This document shows, in pieces, positions 6,809 through 13,955 of a stretch of DNA of 17,385 nt; position 1 is the stretch's first letter; each line of letters begins with the position of its first letter. The translations under genes were made by a program, and so were the position numbers. Below the pieces are notes generated by a model that was not told the DNA's origin, searched no databases, and saw only the letters and a program-made list of their open reading frames with translations. This DNA comes from Cyanobacteria bacterium UBA2566 (lineage in GTDB: Bacteria; Cyanobacteriota; Cyanobacteriia; Cyanobacteriales; Desertifilaceae), in NCBI GenBank assembly GCA_002340255.1, contig DDLS01000080.1:1-17385 (forward strand). The letters run 5' to 3'.

Positions 6809-7708
6809 CTAAATTTGATGAACTACTTGTGGTTTCGGCCCGGGAATAAAAATGGACAAAGCTTTAGGTATGACGCGAAAATGAGCGGGGGTAGTGGTGG
6901 TAATTTCGCCATCCGTATTGATGGGGAGAGGATGGCGGGTGTAAACGTGCATTTCTGTACCATTGAGGGATAATATCCCCGGCAAAGTATGATAGCGACC
7001 TTGGCGAAGAGCGGGAAAAATAGCTAGAATTTGCCACCAATGTTCTAATCCTAAACTGTAGAGATCGAGGCGTTGGTCATCGATCTCCGCATCATGAGCG
7101 ATCGCCATTCCTCCTCCATAATAGCGACCATTACCAATGGCAATTTGAATCGTCTTCACCTTATGGGACTCTTCCCCCGCTCGAATTTCGGCATCAAATA
7201 AACGAGATTGGGTCAACACCTTCAGAGCCGACATCGCATAGGCTAAAATTCCCCAACGTCCCTTAGATTGTTTACTGAGACCATCCGTAATCTTCACGCT
7301 TAATCCCAAACTAGCCACATTAAAAAAATACTTGCCATTTACCCAGCCTAAATCAATTTGATGCAGTTTTCCCGTAGCGATCGCCCGACAAGCCGCCGGA
7401 ATTGACAACGGAATCTGTAACGTTCGCGCCAGATCGTTAGCCGTTCCCATCGGTAAAATACCCAAAGGTCGTTGGATCTCCAGCAGAGCATCCACCGCCC
7501 CATTTAGGGTACCATCGCCTCCGCCAATAATCACTAAATCCATTTGGGGGCCATACTTGCGAATCACCTGGGGTAATTCTTGATAATTTGAAGGAGAAAC
7601 TGCGAATAACTCAAATCCATGATGTTCCAAATAGGTCATTGCCTCCTCGCGAGAATGCCTCCCCCGTCGTGAATGAGTATTGACCAAAAACAGCGCTTGC
7701 CTAGTCAT
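6809..7708 (-). CDS. diacylglycerol-kinase-family lipid kinase (YegS/DagK-like)
   Basis: ATP-dependent lipid kinase of the DAGK catalytic family, acting at the cytoplasmic membrane face on diacylglycerol or a related lipid; the exact substrate is unknown. The protein has 299 residues. It begins MTRQALFLVNTHSRRGR with the family's N-terminal nucleotide-binding start, then has GGGDGT (62-67) and LPMGTANDLAR (85-95), the two diagnostic motifs. Further on come NVASLGLSVKITDG and AIGNGRYYGGGM, typical of the C-terminal beta-sandwich domain. There is no membrane helix, as expected. The ATG at 7708 has an AAGGGAA ribosome-binding site 3-9 nt upstream. The gene is intact and complete and stands alone. 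A palindromic repeat lies just downstream and a repeat-filled spacer upstream. Confidence 0.93.
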   Translation of the reverse strand: MTRQALFLVNTHSRRGRHSREEAMTYLEHHGFELFAVSPSNYQELPQVIRKYGPQMDLVIIGGGDGTLNGAVDALLEIQRPLGILPMGTANDLARTLQIPLSIPAACRAIATGKLHQIDLGWVNGKYFFNVASLGLSVKITDGLSKQSKGRWGILAYAMSALKVLTQSRLFDAEIRAGEESHKVKTIQIAIGNGRYYGGGMAIAHDAEIDDQRLDLYSLGLEHWWQILAIFPALRQGRYHTLPGILSLNGTEMHVYTRHPLPINTDGEITTTTPAHFRVIPKALSIFIPGPKPQVVHQI

Positions 7709-8037
7709 AAATTTCCCTTACAACCAGAATATAGTATTTTTAATTGATTCCTGTTCAAGTTCACCTCTGCCTAAATCTCTCTCCCACGGAAGCTAATCCT
7801 GTAGGGGTTTTAAAACCGGCTCTTGATTTGACTCAGTTTCAGCCATCGAGCTGCCGAAAATGCGCTCGCGGAGCGAAACGGAGTTTTATCGCACGATCCT
7901 TACTGGATGGGGTTTCGCAGAAACCCCGACCAGATTAGCACGGAAGAGGGACTTCGACTCCCCTTCTCCCACCAGAGAAGCACCGCCCTGCTTGTCCTGA
8001 GCGTAGCCGAAGGGGGGCTAGTGGATGAGGGCAACCC
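7709..8037. other. gene-free spacer with several short hairpin repeats
   Basis: This stretch of about 330 bp separates the divergent lipid kinase and transglutaminase genes and holds no believable gene. It contains CGCTC-GCG-GAGCG (7863-7875), GGGGTTTC-GCA-GAAACCCC (7909-7927) and the word CTTGTCCTGAGCGTAGCCGA beginning at 7991. The last resembles a dispersed intergenic repeat known from many bacterial genomes (recollection). Short frames here on both strands are low-complexity translations of these repeats. Promoters for both flanking genes must lie here, but I could not single one out. Confidence 0.6.
7909..7927. repeat. 8-bp stem hairpin GGGGTTTC/GAAACCCC
   Basis: A perfect 8-bp inverted repeat with a 3-nt loop (GCA). 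Neither strand has a following T-run, so it is not a classical intrinsic terminator. It is one of several stem-loops packed into the 7709-8037 spacer. Confidence 0.6.
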
Positions 8038-8040
8038 TTG

Positions 8041-9720
8041 ATGACTCATGTAAAACTCGATTACCGCAGCATAATCACTATGATTCACCGCACTATTCGA
8101 CCCATAGGAGTTTACGATCTCCGAGGATTAACCTCTTATCAGTCTAAGTTACTTTCCCTAGACTCCATACGCGGTTATCTTCTCCACATTGATGCCAAAA
8201 ATGATAATACAACGATCCTCAACCCCAATGAACTCCCTGAAATCAAATATGCTAATGGTTTAGCTATTTGGGAGAACACCCTCTGGTTTACTCGCGATCA
8301 TAGTATCTATGCGTGTTCCCTAGACGATTTTCGTCCCCGCTTATTTGCCACTTTGCCCTTCCGCGCTGAAGGAATTGCTGTTTGGGGAACAACCGTTTAT
8401 GTTTCCTGTAAGGAAGGCTGTTATATCCAAGTGTTTAACGATAAGGGGCGGATGATTACCCAGTTGCGTCCCCCAGGCGTTGGAGTAGAAAGTCTGACGA
8501 TCCGCCATGAGGAGCTTTGGGTGGCAGACAAGGAAGAGCAGACCGTTTATTGTATGGATCGGGCAACTGGCGAGATTAAATTTAGCTTCTTAACGCCCTT
8601 TGATAGTCCCACGGGACTGGTGTTTTATCAAGATCCAGCCACCTCAGAAGAATTACTCTATGTTTCCTATGCCAGCGAAAAACCCTTTATCCGCGACGAC
8701 CCCAATTCCGATCCGCCCCTAGAATTAGCTTGGCGCGATCGCACCTTTATTCATCCCCTCTACTATTCCTATAATCCCGACGGCTATTATAGTCTCTCCA
8801 ATGGTTATCTGATCGAGATGTCCTATGTCGAAGAACTCTCTCCCCTCGATGCCATTGAATTGAAGAATTTACAATGGCGCATTGCTCTGCCTTCAGAAAC
8901 AGCGCGGCAAAAAGTGCGCTCCATAGAAGCGATCGGTTTAGAGTTTACTGAAGAAATTCAAGAAGGGCAAAAAGTTGCCGTTTTTAACTTTGACCACCTG
9001 AAACCTTACGAAAAACGAATTTTTGGCTGGAAAGCCTTAATCGAAGTTTACAGCATCAAATATAGCCTTGTGCCTTTGGATGTAGAAAAAATCCCCACCC
9101 TAGAGCCAGACTTACAACAGCGCTACCTGATTGATGATGATAATCTAGCCATGGATACGGCGATCGTCCGGGAAGCCGCTCAACAAGCAGTCAGTGGAGA
9201 AACTAACTTTTTACGGCGCATGATTTCGTTGCGCAATTATGCTTACGATCGCCTCTCCTATCGACTAACCACCAAAATAGAAACCCCCGACGTTGTTCTC
9301 TCCAGAGGTGCGGGATCTTGTGGTGAATATGTCGGCGTTTTACTCGCTCTCGCACGCTTAAATGGCATTGCCTGCCGTACCATTGGTCGCTATAAATGCC
9401 CGGCTAGTCCTGAATACAAAAACGTTCCCCTAGAGCCAGATTATAACCATGTTTGGTTAGAGTTTTATATTCCCAGTATCGGCTGGGTTCCCATGGAATC
9501 CAATCCCGATGATATGGAAGATGGTAATCACTTGTCCCGTTTTTTTATGGGGTTAGCCTGGTATCATATTGAAATCGGCAAAGGAATTCCCTTTGAGCGC
9601 ATCCGCTTAGATGGAAAACCTGTAGACCGAGAACAGCTCTCTGTGGGAGATTTAGCGTTAAATCATGTCCGGTTTACGATTCTGGAAGAAATAGCGCCTC
9701 CTGAGTTTAGTAACCGGTAG
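8041..9720 (+). CDS. beta-propeller-like protein with C-terminal transglutaminase domain
   Basis: The N-terminal half (about 20-230) has repeating strands such as GLAIWENTLWFTRD, GIAVWGTTVYVSCK and SLTIRHEELWVADK, which look like blades of an NHL/SMP-30-type beta-propeller. A middle beta-rich region follows. The C-terminal half carries a transglutaminase-like core: Cys427 in GAGSCGEYVG, His470 in YNHVWLEFY and Asp490 in MESNPDD (numbered from ATG 8041), the full Cys-His-Asp triad of the papain-like fold. Such domains act as proteases, amidases or cross-linkers; which applies here cannot be told. There is no signal peptide or membrane helix, so it appears cytoplasmic. I chose ATG 8041, with GAGGG about 10 nt upstream; a TTG at 8038 precedes it. 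It ends 15 bp before the membrane protein gene, suggesting one operon. The 559-aa fusion is intact. Confidence 0.85.
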   Translation: MTHVKLDYRSIITMIHRTIRPIGVYDLRGLTSYQSKLLSLDSIRGYLLHIDAKNDNTTILNPNELPEIKYANGLAIWENTLWFTRDHSIYACSLDDFRPRLFATLPFRAEGIAVWGTTVYVSCKEGCYIQVFNDKGRMITQLRPPGVGVESLTIRHEELWVADKEEQTVYCMDRATGEIKFSFLTPFDSPTGLVFYQDPATSEELLYVSYASEKPFIRDDPNSDPPLELAWRDRTFIHPLYYSYNPDGYYSLSNGYLIEMSYVEELSPLDAIELKNLQWRIALPSETARQKVRSIEAIGLEFTEEIQEGQKVAVFNFDHLKPYEKRIFGWKALIEVYSIKYSLVPLDVEKIPTLEPDLQQRYLIDDDNLAMDTAIVREAAQQAVSGETNFLRRMISLRNYAYDRLSYRLTTKIETPDVVLSRGAGSCGEYVGVLLALARLNGIACRTIGRYKCPASPEYKNVPLEPDYNHVWLEFYIPSIGWVPMESNPDDMEDGNHLSRFFMGLAWYHIEIGKGIPFERIRLDGKPVDREQLSVGDLALNHVRFTILEEIAPPEFSNR

Positions 9721-9735
9721 TAGAACCCTTCAGTT

Positions 9736-11220
9736 ATGAATCCTCTGGAACGGTTAGCACGAAAAAAACGGGGAGCGATCGCTCTATGGTATGAACGAAT
9801 CATGGTCGCGATCGCCACCGTTAATTTAGCCTTAGTTGCCTTCGACCTCAGTTATATCCAACTGCGAAACTTTTGGTTGCAAGGAACCGTTCAAGTTCCC
9901 TTCGTCGGATTTATCATTAAAGTCCCCCTTCTCTCCGATTCAATCGATTCTTCTCCCATTACGACTTGGTACGATCCCATCAAAGGGATTCAAGGCAACC
10001 GCGATACCGAAAACTACTTGCGAGTGGTTCGTGAGCTAGAAAAACAGGCTCAGAAAACAGGCTATAGCTCTCCCCTCTCTAAACAACTTTTAGCTCAATT
10101 GCGAGAATTGAGTGAAGAAATGATTAATCAAAATCCGTTCCAGGGAGCTGGGAAAAGCGGAACCTTGGAAAAAATCAAAAACCGAATGCGAGATCATATG
10201 GAGGACGACTCTGCTAAGGATGCATTTAATCAGTTTTGGACAGCAGAAAATCTATTATTTAGCTCAGAAGATCAAGGGGAGCTATTTAATACTACAATCG
10301 CTCCATTAATGGCTAGCAACTATTATCGTTCCATTGATGAAACTGGAGGATATACGAATTTATTTGCTGCCCTCGATTTTCCCTTTGCTCTTCTATTCTT
10401 AGTTGAATTTTTAGCTCGCAGCCTATACATCAGTCAGAAACACGATACTATTACCTTGACCGATGCCATGCTCTGGAGATGGTATGACATATTCCTATTT
10501 TTGCCCCTCTTTCGCTGGTTGCGTATTATTCCCGTTACTATCCGTCTCCATCAAGCCAAACTGATTAATTTAGAACCCATTCGTATCCAACTGAGTCGAG
10601 GCTTTGTTGCCACCATTGCGGGTGAGCTGACTGAAGTGATTATTATTCGAGTCATTAATCAGTTGGAAAATGAAATTCGGAGCGGTTCTCTGGCTCGACA
10701 ACTCTTTGAAGGAGCCAACCGTGAATATATCGATCTGAATAATATCAATGAAATTGAAGCCATTACCCATCGATTAACCGAAGTGGTGATCTGCCAAGTC
10801 TTACCTACACTACAACCGCAAATCCAAGAAATTATCAACCACAATATCGAGCAAGTGGCTGAAGCGACTCCTTTCTATCAAAACATCAAAAATATTCCCC
10901 CACTCGCCCAATTACCTAGCCAATTTAGTCAACAGGTCTCTGAGCAACTTTCCCACTTGATTGCTGAAGGCTCCCAAAACCTGTATGAAGCTATCAAAAA
11001 TGATACGGTGGGTGCAGAATTAATGAGTCAATTGGCAGAAAGTTTTGGTAAGTCTCTGAGCGCCGAATTGCAACAAAAACATACCACCCAAGAACTGGAG
11101 TCTCTAGTAACAGCGTTCTTGGAGGAATTTAAGATTAACTATGTGCAACGCCTAGCTGAAGAAGATATTGAGAAAATTTTAGAAGAAACCAAACGTCTGG
11201 AAAAAAGCAAGAAGCGTTAA
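9736..11220 (+). CDS. membrane protein with voltage-sensor-like helices, no evident pore
   Basis: 494 residues, unrecognised as a named family. Hydrophobic segments are at about 19-41 (YERIMVAIATVNLALVAFDL), 209-231 (FALLFLVEFLARSLYI, with E224 and R228) and 250-272 (YDIFLFLPLFRWLRIIPVTI, with D251, R260, R263, R270). The last two resemble helices S2, S3 and S4 of ion-channel voltage sensors: an acidic residue late in S2, an aspartate at the start of S3, and arginines in S4. There is a long soluble insertion of ~165 residues between the first and second helices. No S5-selectivity filter-S6 pore is apparent. The C-terminal ~220 residues are amphipathic and probably helical, ending in a charged coiled coil (EDIEKILEETKRLEKSKKR). 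The start ATG 9736 lies 15 bp after the transglutaminase gene, so the two are probably co-transcribed. The voltage-sensor reading is inference from pattern only. Confidence 0.8.
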   Translation: MNPLERLARKKRGAIALWYERIMVAIATVNLALVAFDLSYIQLRNFWLQGTVQVPFVGFIIKVPLLSDSIDSSPITTWYDPIKGIQGNRDTENYLRVVRELEKQAQKTGYSSPLSKQLLAQLRELSEEMINQNPFQGAGKSGTLEKIKNRMRDHMEDDSAKDAFNQFWTAENLLFSSEDQGELFNTTIAPLMASNYYRSIDETGGYTNLFAALDFPFALLFLVEFLARSLYISQKHDTITLTDAMLWRWYDIFLFLPLFRWLRIIPVTIRLHQAKLINLEPIRIQLSRGFVATIAGELTEVIIIRVINQLENEIRSGSLARQLFEGANREYIDLNNINEIEAITHRLTEVVICQVLPTLQPQIQEIINHNIEQVAEATPFYQNIKNIPPLAQLPSQFSQQVSEQLSHLIAEGSQNLYEAIKNDTVGAELMSQLAESFGKSLSAELQQKHTTQELESLVTAFLEEFKINYVQRLAEEDIEKILEETKRLEKSKKR

Positions 11221-11294
11221 GCGGATATCAAAAAATCGCACAACCTTGAGCGAATCTATTCCCTATTCCCTAGCGTATAGCGCTATAATAGAGT

Positions 11295-11323
11295 TTGACC
11301 GTGCTTGACAGGGAAAGTACACT
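11295..11323 (+). promoter_or_regulatory. predicted sigma70-type promoter of the rimP-infB operon
   Basis: TTGACC (11295-11300) and TACACT (11318-11323) are separated by exactly 17 nt. Transcription would start near 11330, leaving a ~240-nt leader before rimP. A perfect TATAAT at 11284-11289 has no -35 partner at a useful distance, and a TTGACA at 11305 has no -10 partner. Confidence 0.5.
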
Positions 11324-11439
11324 CTTTTCTCTGAAATCTAGAGTCAAGTGATTTCTTTGAACGTTCAGCTTGGTATTGAAGAAAGTCTATCTTTTCTCTT
11401 CAACCCCTGAACCCTAACCCCAGGGAGAGAAAAGAGATC

Positions 11440-11457
11440 CCTCACCATGGGGTGAGG
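11440..11457 (+). promoter_or_regulatory. 7-bp stem hairpin in the rimP leader
   Basis: CCTCACC and GGTGAGG enclose a 4-nt loop, ATGG. The right arm can instead pair with CCTC at 11461-11464, so two mutually exclusive folds are possible. It lies between the predicted promoter and the terminator-like stem. Confidence 0.5.
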
Positions 11458-11525
11458 AAACCTCCAGTCTATGGCTAAGGGCGATCGCCACAACGATCCC
11501 TCCCGAAACCAATCTCAGACGCTTG

Positions 11526-11550
11526 AGTGGGAACTAACCCGCTTTTTTTT
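11526..11550 (+). terminator. intrinsic-terminator-like attenuator upstream of rimP
   Basis: AGTGGG (11526-11531), loop AACTAA, CCCGCT (11538-11543), followed by an uninterrupted run of eight T (11543-11550). The stem is six pairs including one G-U. It is short for a strong terminator, but the T-run is the longest in this spacer. It sits downstream of the predicted promoter and 20 nt before the rimP ATG, so it would act on the operon itself as an attenuator. It lies over 300 bp past the preceding gene, which argues against it being that gene's terminator. Confidence 0.5.
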
Positions 11551-11570
11551 ATGGCAGTACATGGTGTATT

Positions 11571-12023
11571 ATGGTTCATCCTTTAATCCCACAACTCCTA
11601 GAGTTAGCCGCCCCAGTCGCTCAAAAACTGGGGTTGGAAGTCGTTGGTGCTACCTTCCAAACCAACCAAAATCCACCGGTATTACGGGTTGATATTCGGA
11701 ACCCGGATCGAGATACGGGTTTAGATGAGTGTGAACAAATGAGTCACTTCCTGGAAGCAGCTCTAGAGGACAGTCAACTGATTACCCAATCCTATGTCTT
11801 GGAAATCTCCAGTCCTGGTATTTCCAAACGCCTCATCACGGACCGCGACTTTATTGCCTTTAAGGGATTTCCGGCGATCGTTATGACCGATCCCCCCTAT
11901 AAGGACAAATCCAAATGGGAAGGTACGCTCAATAGTCGCGATGAAACCACAGTGTATCTAAACCAAAAAGGCCGTAATATTGCCATCCCTCGTGATGTCA
12001 TTCGTTGGGTAGAGTTTTGCTGA
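11571..12023 (+). CDS. rimP: ribosome maturation factor RimP
   Basis: Assists maturation of the 30S ribosomal subunit in the cytoplasm. The 150-aa protein has the two-domain form: an alpha/beta N-terminal part (about 1-85) with LAAPVAQKLGLEVVGATF and the hallmark YVLEISSPGISKRL (79-92), then an Sm-like C-terminal barrel ending IPRDVIRWVEFC. Length is normal. ATG 11571 has no Shine-Dalgarno sequence and lies only 20 nt after the terminator-like T-run. The usual partner nusA follows after 65 bp, as in the widespread rimP-nusA-infB operon. Expression is therefore probably controlled by the structured leader upstream. Confidence 0.95.
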   Translation: MVHPLIPQLLELAAPVAQKLGLEVVGATFQTNQNPPVLRVDIRNPDRDTGLDECEQMSHFLEAALEDSQLITQSYVLEISSPGISKRLITDRDFIAFKGFPAIVMTDPPYKDKSKWEGTLNSRDETTVYLNQKGRNIAIPRDVIRWVEFC

Positions 12024-12088
12024 CGGTGAACTCGCTCCCTAGAGGGTAATCTCAAATTTACACTTAGAACAAAGGAAAATAATTAACA

Positions 12089-13417
12089 ATGTCAATGGTT
12101 GACTTGCCTGGACTCAAAAATTTAATTGAGAGTATCAGCAAAGAACGAAACTTACCTAAAACGGCGGTTCAAGCTGCCCTGAGAGAAGCTCTGATGAAGG
12201 GGTATGAACGCTATCGTAGAGCCGCTCACCTGAAAAGCTTTGAAGAAGATTATTTTGATAATTTTGAGGTGGAACTCGATCTCGATGAAGAAGGGTTTCG
12301 GATTCTCTGCACTAAGGTGATTATGGAAGAAGTGAGTAATTTCGACCATCAGATTTCCCTCAAAGAAGTGCAAGAAGTAGTCGATGAAGCCCAAATCGGT
12401 GAAACAGTTGTCTTGGATGTTACTCCCGATCAGGGTGACTTTGGTCGCATGGCCGCCATTCAAACCAAGCAGGTCTTGGCGCAAAAATTACGAGATCAGC
12501 AGCGTAAACTGATTCAAGAGGAATTTCAAGACCTTGAAGGAGAAGTATTACAGGCGCGGGTACTACGCTTTGAGCGCCAATCGGTGGTTCTAGCCGTTAG
12601 CAGTGGCTATGGACAGCCAGAAGTGGAGGCTGAGTTACCCAAACGGGAACAGTTACCTAATGATAATTACCGAGCGAATGCCACGTTTAAAGTTTATCTG
12701 AAAAAGGTGGGATCGGGTTCCCATCGCGGCCCCCAGTTGATGGTCTCCCGTGCCGATGCAGGTTTGGTCGTCTATTTGTTTGAAAATGAAGTGCCGGAAA
12801 TTGAGGATGAGGTGGTGCGGATTGTGGCAGTGGCGCGGGAAGCCAATCCCCCCTCTCGCTATGTGGGGCCTCGAACCAAGATTGCGGTAGATACCTTAGA
12901 GCGGGATGTAGACCCCGTAGGGGCTTGTATTGGGGCGAGAGGATCGCGTATCCAGGTGGTGGTCAATGAACTGCGAGGAGAAAAAATCGATGTGATCCGT
13001 TGGTCTCCCGATCCAGCAACTTATATTGCCAATGCTCTAAGTCCAGCCCAGGTGGATGCGGTCTATTTAATTGATCCTGAAGTGCGACAAGCCCATGTAT
13101 TAGTAGCCGAAGATCAGTTGAGTTTAGCGATTGGTAAGGAGGGACAAAATGTGCGTTTAGCGGCTCGATTAACGGGCTGGAAAATTGATATTAAAGATGG
13201 AGCGCTCTATGATGCCACGGCTGAACATCAGAAGATAGCAGTGATTATTGAGGCTCGCCATGGAGCAGAGGAGATGGATGAGCCATTAGAGGCATCCTCA
13301 GAGGAAGAAGAGTCGGTAGTAACCCCAGCAAAATCGACTTTAGACTTCCAGGAAGAGCGCTCAGAAGACTCAGAATTAGTAGAATTAGAGGAGGACGATC
13401 CGATGACACAAGAGTGA
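12089..13417 (+). CDS. nusA: transcription termination/antitermination factor NusA
   Basis: RNA-polymerase-bound factor that modulates pausing, termination and antitermination. Order of domains in the 442 residues: N-terminal RNAP-binding domain (about 1-130, starting MSMVDLPGLKNLIESISKER), S1 RNA-binding domain (about 135-205, QARVLRFERQSVVLAVSSGY), KH1 with GACIGARGSRIQ near 280, and KH2 with LAIGKEGQNVRLAARL near 350. The tail after about 390 is highly acidic (SSEEEESVV, LVELEEDDPMTQE) and replaces the C-terminal acidic-repeat domains of enterobacterial NusA, as is usual in cyanobacteria. ATG 12089 has an AAAGGAAAA ribosome-binding site. Operon member: rimP 65 bp upstream, ylxR 49 bp downstream. 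It could feed back on the attenuator-like leader of its own operon, which is inference. Confidence 0.97.
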   Translation: MSMVDLPGLKNLIESISKERNLPKTAVQAALREALMKGYERYRRAAHLKSFEEDYFDNFEVELDLDEEGFRILCTKVIMEEVSNFDHQISLKEVQEVVDEAQIGETVVLDVTPDQGDFGRMAAIQTKQVLAQKLRDQQRKLIQEEFQDLEGEVLQARVLRFERQSVVLAVSSGYGQPEVEAELPKREQLPNDNYRANATFKVYLKKVGSGSHRGPQLMVSRADAGLVVYLFENEVPEIEDEVVRIVAVAREANPPSRYVGPRTKIAVDTLERDVDPVGACIGARGSRIQVVVNELRGEKIDVIRWSPDPATYIANALSPAQVDAVYLIDPEVRQAHVLVAEDQLSLAIGKEGQNVRLAARLTGWKIDIKDGALYDATAEHQKIAVIIEARHGAEEMDEPLEASSEEEESVVTPAKSTLDFQEERSEDSELVELEEDDPMTQE

Positions 13418-13466
13418 GGAAAATGAGAAACCCTAGGGGTAAGTAAGATGAGATGAGGGAGAGGGA

Positions 13467-13754
13467 ATGAAGCCGAATCAACGACGTTGTGTGAGTTGCC
13501 GAAAAGTCGATCGAAAAGAAGCCTTTTGGCGAATTGTCCGGGTTTATCCAGATCGTGAAATCCAATTGGATTGGGGAATGGGGCGATCGGCTTATTTATG
13601 CCCCCAAGCGGATTGTTTGAAAGCGGCTCAAAAAAAGAATCGATTAGGGCGATCGCTCAGAGCTTCTGTTGCACCATTGGTTTATGAAGCTCTATGGTCT
13701 CGCTTACAGGCAGTGGATAACCTCCCACCATCTCGCCCCAAGTCTGAGCCATAA
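13467..13754 (+). CDS. ylxR: YlxR-family (DUF448) RNA-binding protein, RnpM-like
   Basis: Small basic RNA-associated protein of the YlxR family, members of which have been reported to bind and modulate RNase P (RnpM). The 95 residues include the family start RRCVSCRKVDRKEAFWRIVR with C8-x2-C11, and GRSAYLCPQADCLKAAQKKN with a second cysteine pair. The basic stretch KKNRLGRSLRASV follows. ATG 13467 is preceded by a purine-rich GAGGGAGAGGGA that can serve as ribosome-binding site. It sits between nusA and infB, the conserved position for this family, so co-transcription is likely. The C-terminal ~20 residues (NLPPSRPKSEP) look disordered. Confidence 0.93.
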   Translation: MKPNQRRCVSCRKVDRKEAFWRIVRVYPDREIQLDWGMGRSAYLCPQADCLKAAQKKNRLGRSLRASVAPLVYEALWSRLQAVDNLPPSRPKSEP

Positions 13755-13853
13755 AACCCGGTTTTTGAACTCATTGGGTAGCGAGATTTCTAAAAATCCT
13801 AACAATCCCTCCAGTTGGTTAACAATTTGTGCAAGATTAAATAAAGAAGTATT

Positions 13854-13872
13854 GATCGCCCGAGTGGCGATC
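13854..13872. repeat. 7-bp stem hairpin GATCGCC/GGCGATC upstream of infB
   Basis: GATCGCC, 5-nt loop CGAGT, then GGCGATC, in the 201-bp spacer between ylxR and infB. Both arms are halves of HIP1-type sites, so the pairing may simply reflect two neighbouring HIP1-derived words rather than a selected RNA structure. No T-run follows. Confidence 0.4.
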
Positions 13873-13955
13873 GATCCCTTCTGTCCCTGTAGTTGTCGTC
13901 GAAAGGCAGGCCACTATGTAAAAACTAGTAGATATCACAGACGAGGCAAGTGTGG

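Larger units (their letters stand above)
11221..11570 (+). other. structured leader region of the rimP-nusA-ylxR-infB operon
   Basis: A 350-bp spacer without a convincing gene. From left to right it holds the palindrome TATAGCGCTATA (11276-11287), a sigma70-type promoter (11295-11323), and a long-range inverted repeat TCTTTTCTCT (11390-11399) / AGAGAAAAGA (11426-11435). Then come a hairpin CCTCACC-ATGG-GGTGAGG (11440-11457) whose right arm can alternatively pair GAGG (11454-11457) with CCTC (11461-11464), and a terminator-like stem with a T-run (11526-11550) right before rimP. The predicted leader RNA is about 240 nt. A reading frame from ATG 11471 crosses the terminator and overlaps rimP; it looks non-coding. 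Confidence 0.65.

Noticed and set aside
7744..8088. Short frames on both strands in the repeat-filled spacer
   Set aside because: They translate hairpin repeats, lack ribosome-binding sites and show no protein-like pattern.
11284..11289. Perfect TATAAT as the operon -10 box
   Set aside because: No -35-like hexamer 15-19 nt upstream; TTGACC-17-TACACT just downstream is better supported.
11471..11692. Leader reading frame starting MAKGDRHNDPSRN upstream of rimP
   Set aside because: It overlaps rimP out of frame, crosses the terminator-like stem, has no good ribosome-binding site and shows no family resemblance. Kept only as part of the leader description.
13827..13855. Possible internal promoter upstream of infB, TTGTGC-17-TATTGA
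   Set aside because: The -10 box matches consensus at only three positions; the spacer is AT-rich and such pairs are common by chance.
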